From Pocillopora verrucosa (Eukaryota > Cnidaria > Anthozoa > Scleractinia > Pocilloporidae), in assembly GCF_036669915.1 (NCBI RefSeq), contig NC_089318.1:17410512-17474511 (forward strand): DNA of 64,000 bases, written 5' to 3'. The translations under genes and the position numbers were made by a program. Positions 47,201 to 57,600 of the stretch are shown in pieces (the stretch's first letter is position 1; each line of letters begins with the position of its first letter). The notes below the pieces were generated by a model that saw only the letters and a program-made list of their open reading frames with translations, made no database searches and was not told the DNA's origin.

Positions 47201-50200
47201 CTGCAGCAAGAGCTCAACTCACGAATAATTGATACTCTCTTGAACTTAAAATATATCAGAACCTAACAAGTGTGCTTAAAACCATAAATGAAATACACTG
47301 ATTTGCAGGTCAGCCGAGAATCAAACCATTCTTCCCTAAAATGTCTCTGTAATCACTTGACTGCATTTGGGGGAGACATTCTTGTGGCACCAAATACCAT
47401 TGACTTTCCACTGGTCCAGCAGACATTTGACAACGTGGACCCTGATGACCTTCTCGTCTTGATAACACTGTGTTCTATCTTTCTGGTTTACTTTCTTGTT
47501 TTGATAAAAGCACGCAGGGCTGATAAAGTGGATGCCTCAAAGGTTGGTGTCAAATCCAAAATAAAAATTATTCAAGCAATGACGATGTGGTTCGTTGTTT
47601 GTTAAAAAATAAAAAAAAAGGCCTGATCATGGTTAAGTGAGTGAAAACATAAGTCGACCTGAGGACGAAATACAAATAAAGAACTAAAGGGATCACAGAG
47701 AAGAAGCCAGCTTCTTTAGATCGAAATATTTAACGCAGTTCACCAGCTAGGATCATTTCTTTTCTTGAAAAACCTCACCAGCTAACAACTAAGAAGTTTC
47801 ACCGACTGAATTTAAATGTCATCAAATTTTAATTTCTACCCACTTTTATTGGACAAATATATTGGACGTCTAAAGGTGAATACCTTCTAAAACTTATTAA
47901 TTTGATCTACAAATAGTTATTTCAGAATACACTTGTTCAAAAGGCAAGACACCCCGTAAAAACATTTTGTTGAGACAAGCTTGAAGCAAATGGTCTCTGT
48001 GAGGTTTAATTTCCAGCTTCACGATTTATTTAAAACAATAAATAATGCCGACTCAATTTGCTTTTCTTTTTAAGGACAGTCCTCTGATACCCTTGGCGGC
48101 GCATCAAAATGGTGATTACAAGTACGAACTATCCATAACAACTGGGGGATGGAAAAATTGTGGTACTACTGCCAACATATCCATGATTCTACATGGGACT
48201 GAAAATACCAGTGACGTTATCAAACTGACATGTGACATCCCATGTGAAAGGACACTGTTTGCCGAAGGCAACACTGATAATTTTTTTATTCGACAGGAAA
48301 TGCCGCTGGGCGAGATAATTTCTTTGCAGATCGGCCATGACATTTCTGGCGAGGACCCCTCTTGGTTTATTAGCGAGATTTTAGCTGTGGATTGCCAAAG
48401 GGGACGAAGATGGTTGTTCAGTTGTTACCGCTGGCTTGCGCTAGAAAGGGATGACGGTCAGACCACGAGGATATTTTATGCAGATGATTGCAAAGAAGGC
48501 GAAAAGTTCAGAAGAAAATTTAGCGCATTACGAAGGAATGGTTTCGCTGATGATCACTTGTGGCTGTCCGTGATCCGCAAGCAGCCAAGGAATCCTTTCA
48601 CTCGCGTTCAGCGAGCATCCTGTTGTTGGAGCCTTCTCTTGCTGTCAATGGTAACATCCGCTATGTTTTATGAAACAGAGGACCTAAAACAGAGAAAAAT
48701 ACTGATTGGACCTTTTTCACTGACTCCGAGTCAACTTGTCATCGCGTTGGAAAGTGCCTTAGTTGTTGTGCCTGCAAGTCTGCTAATTGTGCTCTTGTTT
48801 CGTAAAAGCGAACCTAGGAGAAACAGTGAAGGTAACCGGTATCAATTGGGGAAAAGCAAGAGAGAAGGACGGTGTTTACTTCCCCATTTCTTTGTATACA
48901 TCGCATGGTTTCTCTGTGTGAGTATTGCAATTACTTCCGCCCTTTTTACGGTGTTTTACTCCCTCATGTGGGGAGGAGAGAAATCGTCTCGCTGGCTTAC
49001 ATCTGTTCTGCTTTCCTTAACCGGTGAGGTGCTGGTCATCCAGCCCGTCAAGATAATCATTGCATCTGCAGTCTTAGCATTACGGTACAGGAGTGGTGGC
49101 AAGTCAACAAATAAAAGTTATCTAACGGATGCATCCAACAATTTGGATCTTTCATCGATAGATGTCGAACGAGCAGGACAGTATAGGAAAAACAAGAGAA
49201 AAATGTATGCATTCACGAAGGAACTCTTGTTTTCTTTAATTTTTCTCGTGATTTTATTGATCGTCTGTTATGGAGACAAAAGCAGGCAGAGATATCATCT
49301 ACGAGCTGCAATAGAAAGCGAAGTCCAGTATTTCGATAATGTTGGACGGTACAAGGTATGTTTCTGTCGACCTTAAATCAATCAGTGCCTATGGTTTGTC
49401 TTACTGAAATAACTGAAATGACTATTGTAAATATTCAAGGTCGTACGTACGTTCTCATTGATAGATGGTGCGTTTAGATAAGGGTAAGTAACCACGATTA
49501 TTTCCCAGATGTATTTATCAAAGCAACAGAGGATTTTTTCGAGTATTTTCATCGCCTCTTAAAAGCACTCAGGGGGTTGGGAAAATTTAAGAAAGTTATG
49601 CAAACCTGAGACAGTCAAGAGCTTGCATAACTTCTTCCAATCCCCTTCATGTTAAGATGAAACTATGCAAACGCGGAAAATGTCCTCTATTTCCTAAATG
49701 GTGTTTTGATTCAAAGCTTTAAAGATCATTGAATCTAATGGTGTTAGTCGAGATGGGTATGTACTTTAACGTTTGTAAAAGTTTGGTTCAGTTAGGATAT
49801 CAATGATGTTGGTTCGTTCTCGTTTTCAAATTTTCATTGAAAATAATTTTAAATGTTTAAAATTACCAGATAACCAACGTGGCTCAGTTTTGGAGGTGGC
49901 TGGAGGACGCGTTTGTCCCAGCAATCTTTTCAGAGGGCTGGTACAAGGGTCAGGAGGAAAAAGGATTAAAGTACATCAGAAATGGTCGATCGACTCTGGT
50001 CGGCATGCCTCGCCTAAGGCAACTCAGGGTCATGAAAGGTAAGCATATACCGAAATTTTAAGGACTCAGTAGTATGACTGTGACAACACCGATACGTTTT
50101 CGCGGTTTGGTCATCCCAAGAAGATGTTTTTCTTCGTTCTCTAATACTACTTGGATTTTTATAGCATGTCATAATGACTTTTAAATGGAATTATCTACTC

Positions 50201-51710
50201 CACTCTTAAAAAGGAAAATGAGTACATTTAAACTAAGAATTTTGACCTCCAAGCCAATTAACTAAGCAACACGTAAAGATCGAGAAAAATTATTGGCTAG
50301 TTGTAAAGACTCCATTAGAGCAATGTCTTCCATGATTGAAGAAAAGAAATGATTGAAATGCAATAATTACCCCTGGAACTTGGATCTTTGAAAAAAAGGG
50401 TCTAAACTCATTACTTTCTTTGAACAGATTCCTGTGTGTTTCAGCAAATATTCAAAAGCATGTTTACTTATTGCTACGGTCCCTTCACTAAGAACGGAGA
50501 AGACAAAAGAACTTGGATTGACCAGAATAGTTCCTCAGTTCTCTGTCCAGAAAATTGGGAGTACAACGGAAATGGTGGCTCTGATACTTGGGGCCGTTTT
50601 GCTGTTTACAGTGGCGGAGGATACATAGCTAATTTAGGATACAACAAGTTTACAGCTAAAAGAATTGTCAAAGACTTAAAAGAAAACAACTGGATCGATC
50701 GTCAGACCAGAGCTGTACTGGTGGAGTTCTCACTGTATAATCCACCGAGTAACCTTCTTGCCGTGATAACTTATTACTTCGAAGTCCTTCCATCAGGCTT
50801 TGCCGGCATATTCAAGAGTTATGGAATTTTGTCTCTGAGTGCAACGAACCCTCAAGCCCATAACATTTACTTGCTTTTTGCATTTCTGTTTGGCATTCTA
50901 CTTGTTTGCTTCTTCATTTTGGAATGCATCAAACTCTGTCGTCAGAGCTGCTTGTATTTCAAGTCAGGGTGGAACTGGTTGAACATGCTACAGATAGTCA
51001 CTGCATCATCAGCATTGTTCCTCCAATGGATGAAAACCAAGGCAGCAAAAATAACGTTGTTCAAACTAAAGGAAAACCCTTTTGTTCCCATTGGCTTCCA
51101 TGAGGTGTTACTTTGGTCTGACCTTGAAAACCTGGTCATTTGCATAGCGTCCGTAATTGCCACATTGCGTCTTCTAAAATGCTTTTACTTCGTGCCACAA
51201 ATTATAGTTTTCTCGTGGACACTCCGCAGATCCTTTCCTTCAATATCTTCTTTCTTTTTGATCTTTATGGTAGTAGCGATAGCTCATTCTTTCTTAGGGG
51301 TCATCGCCTTCGGAACCAATATTTACATGTTCTCATCATTCATAGACGCCATTTCGTCGCAGTTTCTGATGCTCCTTGGAAAAAATATTCCAGTAAATGA
51401 ACTGATTTCTACAAATCCTATATTGGGACGTTTTTTCTTTTTTAGTTTTGTCGCCAGTACGACAATTATAATCGTAAATACGTTCATTGCAACCATTAAT
51501 GAGCACTATGCTTCTTCAAATTCTGATAAAGGCGGAGAAGACTTAGAACTTGCACAGTTTATAACCGACAGAATTAGTTACACTTTGTTTGGCCAGAAAT
51601 CCAACAGAAACCAGCCATGGGCAGAACAGAAGAACCACGAGCTCTTCGGTTCCGAAATTATCGCAGAAAATTGCTCGCCGGAAGAAACTACTCCGAGTAC
51701 CTTAAACTAG
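26298..51710 (+). CDS. Polycystin-1-like receptor channel, gene B
   Basis: Paralog of gene A. Exons read by eye: 26298-26376, 26899-27264, 29478-29809, 30430-30571, 31450-31824, 37905-37985, 38312-38434, 39458-39538, 40641-40754, 40953-41745, 42551-43139, 43221-43226 (microexon), 43620-43805, 44125-44253, 44451-44633, 44783-45043, 45839-46555, 47309-47542, 48075-49355, 49870-50038, 50428-51710. They total 7524 nt, an open frame of 2507 residues. Order: signal peptide ([19 protein letters not shown]), D8C, F5/8C, second D8C, mini-EGF, EGF-CA, mini-EGF, Cys-rich linker, REJ, GAIN/GPS, TM1, PLAT, TMs, TOP domain, channel. Compared with A it gains a D8C and two mini-EGF exons but has only one EGF-CA. 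The last exon ends 26 or more residues early through a 43-nt deletion. No stop or broken splice site affects the chosen exons, so B looks the healthier copy. Confidence 0.87.
26899..27264 (+). other. Gene B exon: first D8C domain
   Basis: 366 nt, phase 1-1, the same length as in gene A. It carries [25 protein letters not shown] and [11 protein letters not shown]. It replaces a cysteine found in A (TGCGG) with serine, the expected family state. Confidence 0.85.
27882..29449 (-). mobile_element. Decayed Tc1/IS630-like DNA transposon
   Basis: This block splits an intron that is continuous in gene A (GGTTTTATT on the left, TAACCTGATAAC on the right). The minus strand from about 29232 down carries transposase pieces: a helix-turn-helix region ([18 protein letters not shown]), a DDE segment ([23 protein letters not shown]) and a second acidic site ([11 protein letters not shown] near 28470). 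Stops and frame changes break it several times. Terminal repeats were not found, so the ends are approximate. Confidence 0.65.
29478..30571 (+). other. Gene B exons: F5/8 type C domain
   Basis: Exons 29478-29809 and 30430-30571 have the same lengths as in A. They include [20 protein letters not shown] and [20 protein letters not shown]. The following intron again starts with GC (CAAG followed by GCGAGT). Confidence 0.88.
31450..31824 (+). other. Gene B exon: second D8C domain
   Basis: 375 nt, phase 1-1, acceptor ATACCAG and donor GTTTGT. It reads [48 protein letters not shown] and CYYRYCG. It is closer to the textbook UMOD/OIT3 D8C than the first domain, including a CC pair and a YRYC end. 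Gene A has lost this exon. Confidence 0.82.
32129..32566 (+). repeat. 5' LTR of BEL/Pao element, with nested insert
   Basis: It starts TGTCGGAAATTGATGTGAC and ends TTCTCAACA. It is much longer than the 3' LTR because a foreign segment (about 32252-32540) interrupts it. Confidence 0.8.
32252..32540 (-). mobile_element. Nested insert with AAT-rich tail in the 5' LTR
   Basis: Absent from the 3' LTR. On the plus strand it opens with an AATAATAAT/GATAAT microsatellite followed by ACAAACTTTATT, so on the minus strand it ends in AATAAAGTTTGT plus an ATT-rich tail, the look of a SINE or LINE 3' end. I cannot name the family. Confidence 0.45.
37614..37767 (+). repeat. 3' LTR of BEL/Pao element
   Basis: 154 bp, starting TGTCGGAAACTGGTGTGAC and ending TTCACAACA, directly after the polypurine tract. 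It matches the two ends of the 5' LTR with scattered substitutions, so the insertion is not recent. Confidence 0.82.
37905..37985 (+). other. Gene B exon: mini-EGF module a
   Basis: 81 nt, phase 1-1, acceptor TTTGTAG and donor GTGAGT. It reads [20 protein letters not shown] and ends DPCRG. With four cysteines it resembles the C-terminal half of an EGF repeat. Confidence 0.65.
38161..38227 (+). pseudogene. Gene B truncated EGF exon
   Basis: The left part of the EGF exon found intact in A at 9282-9404 ([18 protein letters not shown]) stops matching after 38225 and runs into TAA. No donor remains. It is a relic of a deletion that joined the exon middle to intron sequence. Confidence 0.7.
38312..38434 (+). 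other. Gene B exon: intact EGF-CA domain
   Basis: 123 nt, phase 1-1. It reads [29 protein letters not shown] and DGKLCAG, with six cysteines and a calcium-binding start. It is the sister of the two damaged EGF exons in A (6336-6458 and 6925-7045). Confidence 0.85.
39067..39265 (+). pseudogene. Gene B truncated D8C exon
   Basis: This copies the first half of the exon at 31450-31824 ([24 protein letters not shown]). The acceptor has become CAACC instead of CAGCT, and after 39265 the sequence jumps to what is intron at 32053 in the other copy. It cannot be spliced normally. Confidence 0.75.
39458..39538 (+). other. Gene B exon: mini-EGF module b
   Basis: 81 nt, phase 1-1, a near copy of 37905-37985, reading [20 protein letters not shown] and ending LCRG. 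Acceptor TTTTTAG and donor GTGAGT are intact. Confidence 0.65.
39691..40216. repeat. 526-bp near-perfect palindrome
   Basis: Two arms of 252 nt (39691-39942 and 39965-40216) are reverse complements with one mismatch seen (GTATAAGAT versus GTATACGAT) around a 22-nt loop. The outer part of each arm is intron sequence shared with gene A near 7750. The inner part is Penelope-like 3' sequence. Each arm carries a hammerhead-like core, on opposite strands. Confidence 0.9.
40068..40112 (+). ncRNA. Hammerhead-like core, cleavage triplet lost
   Basis: In the right palindrome arm: CUGAGGA, extra A, GACU, loop, AGUC, GAAAC, then GCC where a cleavable GUC is expected. Stems I and II remain partly paired, but the U to C change in the triplet should abolish cleavage. 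The mirror copy lies on the minus strand at about 39795-39839. Confidence 0.4.
40641..40754 (+). other. Gene B exon: short Cys-rich linker
   Basis: Same 114-nt phase 1-1 exon as 9726-9839, with [19 protein letters not shown] unchanged. Domain not recognised. It is strongly conserved between copies. Confidence 0.75.
40953..43139 (+). other. Gene B exons: REJ domain
   Basis: Exons 40953-41745 and 42551-43139, with the same split Leu codon as in A. The first exon is one codon shorter than in A. Confidence 0.8.
42151..42263. repeat. Intronic hairpin in gene B
   Basis: Counterpart of 11284-11396: ACAGAATAATTAAGGTATCG on the left and CTCGACCTTGATTATTTTGG on the right, around GGCTTCGGCT. It is less perfect than in A. 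Confidence 0.5.
43221..43226 (+). other. Candidate 6-nt microexon (gene B)
   Basis: ATAAAG between TTGATTTTAG and GTAACC, identical to gene A's 12380-12385 with both flanks kept. Confidence 0.45.
45237..45426. repeat. 43-bp minisatellite
   Basis: About 4.4 tandem copies of a 43-bp unit beginning AATTAATGTTTACACATGCA. The first two units are nearly identical and later ones vary. Gene A has only about two degenerate units at the same intron (14680-14765), so the array expanded in B. Confidence 0.8.
45689..45749 (+). repeat. tRNA-like SINE head (gene B copy)
   Basis: Degraded counterpart of 15021-15080: GTAGTTCAGTCGGA A-box-like, CCTCTAGTCCT weak B box. Shared by both copies, so it is older than the duplication. 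Confidence 0.35.
48075..49355 (+). other. Gene B exon: PLAT domain and TM block
   Basis: 427 codons, the same length as in A, with about 30 substitutions by eye and no indel. The PLAT core ([31 protein letters not shown]) and the TM segments are kept. Confidence 0.9.
49870..51710 (+). other. Gene B exons: polycystin TOP domain and channel
   Basis: Exons 49870-50038 and 50428-51710. TOP domain and TMs are as in A; the pore motif is again LLGKN (LGK at 51375-51383). A 43-nt deletion relative to A (21030-21072) gives a TAG at 51708-51710, so the protein ends TTPSTLN and lacks A's last stretch. Confidence 0.9.
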
Positions 51711-54636
51711 AAGCGACCGATAACTTCGATAACCAATTGTCTGGAACATTTACCGGTGAAGGCTACTATGAACAATACAGGATTCATCCGGCTGTTAATC
51801 CTTCAACACCCAAGATCTCATCAGTAATTCTCCTTCCCGTCTCTTATACAGTTCTTGTGATGTTAGTTTGGAGAATTTGGTATTGGATCAACTTTATAAT
51901 CCCTAACTGATAATTTTCCCAATTCTCATCGCTTGTCTGCTTGATATTGTATTGATATTTTAAGGAGAAATTCTGTCTTTGTCACTTATGGGAGTTAAAG
52001 GGTCAATCAAAATAGTTCACAATCGTGAATCCAGCGGTTTTTGGGATAAATAACGATTGCAAGAATGGAAGCAACTATGACAGTTCACATTTTCATGATG
52101 TTCCATTCAACTGGTTTTGCAATGTTCAGGAAAGTGGAAAATTTGGCTGAAAAGCATCTACTTTCATGTTTTAGATTCCAGGATGTAACTTTTGCAGATA
52201 AAAGCTTGCGGTATTTACTGACACCTGATATCTGAAGTGCACACTCATCTTCTTGGAGTTTCGTGGCTACAGCAACTAGAAGAGGACAACACTGCAAATT
52301 TTCCTCTCAGCTGATGGAAGAGAGACTGACTAGACTGGCGTTGTCGGTGAACCATGTCAATATATCATGTAGAGATATTTGCCTACCTTTTCTCAATTTA
52401 GCAGTATCACACTGGTTTTAGCACTTAAAGCTCGCTTTGCGTCTGTTCAGTAAGCGGTCGCATCTGACATTATCATGTGGTAAGACCAAAAAAAGTGGCA
52501 CCCGACGCGAAGATGAGTGTGTCACTGATGTTCGTACCGTATTTCTAATTTTTCTATGATCTATCTCTGAACAGACACATAAAAAAATGGAGAGTGTATA
52601 TGATTTAGTCTTTTGTATTCTATGTTGTGATTCAAAACAGTAGTTCTATTGGTTAATTAAAAAGAAAATTCAAGATTGCAAAATCCTTCACTTCTCTTTC
52701 CTAGAACCCAACTGCTCTGAAAGCAAAACTTTATTCAAATGATTCTGTATTCCTAACCTCTGAGTTAACTGAACATATCAGTGCATGAGCAGTTTTAAGC
52801 GTATGTTTGTTTGTTCAGTTGAAAGCAATTACCAAGAGGTCTTGTTCAGACTAGAACCTGTTAACTTGGCTAAAAAAAGACTTCAAGAAAGATCTTTTTT
52901 TTTTCTGTCTTATCATAAAGATCAAAGGCTGGGTCTTCATGAGGAATCGAAACTCAGACATTCGAATTCCGCACCCCAATGCCCTGGCACTTAGCTACAG
53001 AAACTTACCGTAAACAAGGCGCCTTATAGGTATCACCCCGCTTTGTGCTAGAGTCAGCCATGTAAAAAGCCTCGAGTGAATAGAAAAGGCAAGGAGACGA
53101 ATTTTGAGCTCTGTAATAAAACGATGAAAGAGGATTTTTCGACCTTTTACGAGTAAAATTAGTTTCTTATCTTGTTGGGCTCAAAATAGTCGTACAATTA
53201 GAGTTTCCCGCCAAATGTACCCAGCTGCCGCGGCTGCTTATTACCACAATCCTTTTCTTGTCTAGTTCATTTACAGCTTCGTCAAGGATCGATGAAAAGA
53301 GACGGTATTTTAGACACATCCACTCTTGAAAAATCCAAGTTTGAATTATTCCAATGCCTTAATTACAAGTGACACTGGCAATTTCAGGCCTAGGAGATTT
53401 TTTTTCATTTCTAGCTAAAGTAGCAGGTTAACCTGTACCAGCTACAAATACAACTTATGTAATGACCATTGATGCGGTCCATCTCCCAAGGTTTCGTTCA
53501 CATTTGTGTAAATAACAGCACAAAATTCACTTTGGAAGCACTGTCAGCAGCTTAGTGGATAGAAGAAAACTTCAGACAGGTCCAGGCTTCTTGTTTTATT
53601 ACAAATATTTATCTTTCTGGCTGTCTCCAAGTTTTAAAAGTAGTCTTCATGTTCACATACTTCACAATTCAATACAGAATCCGTTCTCGATTCTACAAAG
53701 CCAGCTATTTATTCTTTTCAGTCTTAGTTCGAAAATAGTTCGACACCTAACTTTTCAGAGTTGGAAAGTGAACACTATGTGAAAAATTCCAAAGAATAAA
53801 CCCTACTATTTTTCCTCGAAATAAAGTAGTTTTTCGCTAATCTGGGTTTAAGAGGTGTGCGTAAATCTGCCCTTGAATTCTCTTGAACAAAAGCGCCTTG
53901 GCAGGTTTTACCTTAGTGCAATAAGATACTGAAGGAAACAAAATGAAATCTGTTTCCGTAATTCTCTTCGTGAAGGCAAAAAAATATATCAAAACTTTAC
54001 ATTACCTTTAAGAGCGTCCCCCCCCCCCCAAAAATAAAAGGTGTTGTTGCTGTTCCTCTTACTTTCAAGTCATTAAAGAGCATCTAACATGTATATACTG
54101 CTTCATTGACGAAAGGCTTTATTCTTGGGCCACAAATTGGTGAAAAGTTAATGTTATTCCACAACCGAACCTTGCTCCTAATGGCTGAAGCTGCTTCTTT
54201 GGGGATGTCTGCCTGAAACAGGTATTTGGGAAGCACAGTGGGAGAAAGGACTGGGGCAGTTGGGAGTTTATCACCCAAGACAATGGTGAAATCACCAATG
54301 TACAACTGATTTTATCCTTTACACTGTATATCCCCAGTCCCCCAATTGAACTCATGTTTATAATCAGTCATGGTGACTAAATATATTACCACTAAGAACT
54401 TAAGGCATGACCTTGCATACATTCCTTAACAGTTGGAGTCTGAAATAAATTAAGTGCTGGTAACTGACTTAACTCATGGTCGCTGATATATTTACTGCCT
54501 GCTTTCTATGGTCAACATTCTTATTGTGTCAAAGGAAATCTAAGTTCACATGCATTTAAAAATCTTTTTACCACACTTGTAACATCATACATAAAGCAGT
54601 TTTAGGAAACTATTCATTGCTAGGTTTTATCTGTGC
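51711..54636. other. Spacer between gene B and TrpRS
   Basis: The first 115 bases are the duplicated 3' flank. The rest has no recognisable exon. It contains a poly-C run near 54017 and, at its right end, the likely 3' UTR of the minus-strand TrpRS gene, with a candidate AATAAA on the minus strand at 54118-54123. A minus-strand tRNA-like stretch (about 52934-52998) has a B-box-like GTTTCGATTCC but does not fold as a tRNA. Confidence 0.55.
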
Positions 54637-57600
54637 TCAGGAGTTAAATCCTGTAAATTCTAACTTCCTTGGAGTCATAAATTCTCTAACAACTTCATCT
54701 GTGACTAGCTTCTTTCTCTCTTGGTGTGCTGCCACCAGGGGCTGTAAAACTGAGATGAGTTCCTTCTTGATTTCTCCAGACAACATCTTTCCAGTAGAAT
54801 AATCCTGATTTAATAACAAGTAGCCAATGGGGTTAGTATACTACTAAGTCATTTACAAAAATTTTCAAAAGAACAGTGGCAAGAAGAAAAACAAAAAAAG
54901 CCTTAGTCCCGATTTCCTTAAACGCTGACATAACTCCTAAAGCATCATGGTCTTGGCACATTTACCTCTTTTATTTGAGCAAGTTTTTCATCATCCTCGA
55001 GGAAGAATGTGAGATACTGATAAGCAATATCTACTGTTATATCTCCACCATATTTCCTGTGATCTTCCACAGTATCACGACCACCAGAGAATGCATACTT
55101 GTTAACCTAGATAACAAAAACAGTAATACACTAGATGTACTTAAGAACTTTTGTTTTCTGATCCTAGTAAGGCACTTAATACAATAAACTTCATTATCAC
55201 CATTTGACAACTACATATAATGATCTTCTCAAGAAAGACCCCTTTATGAATAGGAGATGAAGAGATAAAAATTATAGGACTTGCTCTGTGTCCAATGTTT
55301 CTTGGAAAATTACCAAAAGGAAATTCCTCTCCAGAGGTAAGTTACTTAACTTTAGATTTTTCAGCAAACAATTTATTGAGAAATGACTGACAGACCCAAT
55401 TGAGTACTGTGCTCAAATGAATCAATTGAAATTATTTGACTCATGCAATCCTGACTGAGTTCAACACCTTTCTATACTTGGCAAAAGTGATAAGTTAAAC
55501 ACACCCTGTGTAATCAAAATCAGCACCACTGCTGTAAAATACAACCATACCTTCTTTTTAATCTGAGCTGGGGAATCAGTGAGAAAGATGGAAGAGGTTG
55601 GATCACTGGAGCTCATTTTTGTTTTTGCACCTTGCAGAGCAGGGAAGAATGTGGAAAATATCAGAGATGGTTTTGGACAACCAAGTCGTGGAGCAACATC
55701 CCGAGTCATCCTGAAGTAAGGATCCTACCCATTAGGAAGAAAACAAAACACACAAATAACATTCAGTAAAGATTAGGTGAATTGTATTACTTCACGTTAC
55801 ACACGACTATATGTACATGTACCAAATAGAAGGAGATTGTAGTTAGGAATTTTCCCCCTTAGAACTGCACATCGTTAGAATGTATATGTATCACTAAGGA
55901 TGGTTCATGCAATTCTCTAGAGACGCTGATCAAAGTCAATTAATTTCAATCTAGAAACTATGAAAAGGGGATTGGGTTGGCTGATAGGAACTGCTATTCT
56001 GAATGCATTAATTCCTGGGCTCATGCACCAAGCATTGGGCAAATACAACCACCTTCCCTGCCCATCACCTCTGGAAAAATAAAAGCAAAATGTAAAGTAG
56101 CAAAAATTTTCCATAATTATGGTGAGGTTTAATCAGATGCATACGATAAAAGAAAAGATTTGTCCAATAATAATACAGCCAGATATGTGTGGTATCCATC
56201 TCAGAGAAAAAGTGTTACTTCTACCTGGTATCCTCTGAGACGATCTTTATTTCCTCCCCTCTCCCACTGAAAAATATTACTACAAATGCTTCGTAATGAG
56301 AGGATATACAATGCATTTACATAACACCACACGCCCTCTGTTTAAGAAGAAGGTCTTGATTCACTTCCTGCAAGTCTTACCTGGTCAATTGCACAAGGAA
56401 TAAGACATGGGATATCTTTTCTGCTTCCAAATGTGTGAGGAAAAGAGTGGCTAAATGATGGGGCTGCTTGTATGGCAGGAAAAGCTATTTTACCTGAAAT
56501 GAAGACAAATACATCTGCATCTAAATACCAGTCGCTCAGTTTAAACTAAAATGAGCCCGGAAAACAAAAGTTCAACCCACAAACAAAATTCAAACATTGC
56601 CACATGGAAACAAAATGTTTCATGAAAGATTGATTAAAAGTGAGGAAAGCTAAATGAAACACTTATTAAAACACCAAACGCTATTAAGTTATTATCTAGA
56701 AAATAATGCTGAAAAATGGAGAAGAGGTACTCTGATACATACCTATACAAGAACTCTCATCAAATCCAAAGATTGCTTTAACTTGGTTGTAAGTTACACA
56801 CCTTTGTATTTTGATGATGTTTTTGTAAAACTCAGAGCTGCTCCTAAAAGTTGATAGGAGAAATAATTTTTCACAAACACCCTTCAAAAGAATCCTCACA
56901 AATTCTAACAGTTCAGTAATAACTATAATTACACTAATTTTCCCATAAATATATTTTGACATGTATTCCTTGCTTGGGATTACAAATAGTATTGTGAATT
57001 TTCATAAATTAAGCAATTGTTTTGCTTACTCATAATCATTAATTGAAGAAACAGGTTTATAATTAGTTTATTTCTTACCCTATGTAATCAATATCTGAGA
57101 AGATAAAGGTCTTCTTCACATCAAAGCCAACAGCTATGATATCTTTGGCATTTTCATAAGCCAGTCTGTGTGTTTCTTCACACTCTAAGTCCTTGAGAAA
57201 AAACTTTTCATCATCTGTTAGTTGAATTACTAGTGGCACATTGAAGACATCTTGAAGATACCTGAATTAGAAGTAAAATCTCTGTTACACTTTTTACCTT
57301 AATAATTGTTGACATAACCGTGGAGAAACTAAGCAAAATGTGAAGTTTTTCAACACATGTGCACATCTAGTTCCTCTCCTCACTTCTTTGTTTGCTGTAA
57401 TATTTTCATAGATATACTTTACTTGTCTCACTAATGGGTTCTTTTTTCTCAGCTGGTATAGAGCCAGATGACAAAATTGAAAAAGTATCAGATCCAAATC
57501 TTTGAGTAAAACTAAATTTCAGGCTTACAAAAGCTGTTTAACATTTCTTGTTTCAATGAAACTGGTTCCTGTAACTATGTAAATGTTTGTAGCACATCCG

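Larger units (their letters stand above)
43620..47542 (+). other. Gene B exons: GAIN/GPS region and TM1
   Basis: Six phase-0 exons matching A in length except 45839-46555, which has seven more codons (MVINLSD after TSYD). GPS: WCAFWSD and GCK, then [11 protein letters not shown], with the Leu-Thr scissile bond at 47359/47360. TM1 is [19 protein letters not shown]. Confidence 0.85.
24957..51826. repeat. Tandem segmental duplication, copy B
   Basis: This is the second copy of the block at 673-21212, in the same orientation. It is longer because of a Tc1/IS630-like insertion (about 27882-29449), a BEL/Pao element (32129-37767) and an internal duplication of the D8C plus mini-EGF module (about 31020-32128 with 37768-38040, versus 38620-39640). 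A haplotype wrongly placed in tandem is an alternative reading. The many private indels and insertions, and protein differences of several percent, make true paralogs more likely. Confidence 0.88.

Noticed and set aside
52440..52580. Short inverted repeat GTCTGTTCAG / CTGAACAGAC as a possible MITE
   Set aside because: The arms are only about 10 bp, with no target duplication and no second copy in the window.
52934..52998. Possible tRNA gene on the minus strand (TAGCTAAGTG, later GTTTCGATTCC)
   Set aside because: The A and B boxes are approximate, but no proper anticodon arm or acceptor stem forms; at best a degraded tRNA-derived repeat.
54084..54305. Minus-strand open frame with a good internal acceptor (CCTGTTTCAG) and residues such as KVRLWNNINFSPICGPRIKP
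   Set aside because: It lies in the likely 3' UTR of TrpRS, contains the candidate polyadenylation signal AATAAA (54118-54123), and matches no family I recognise.
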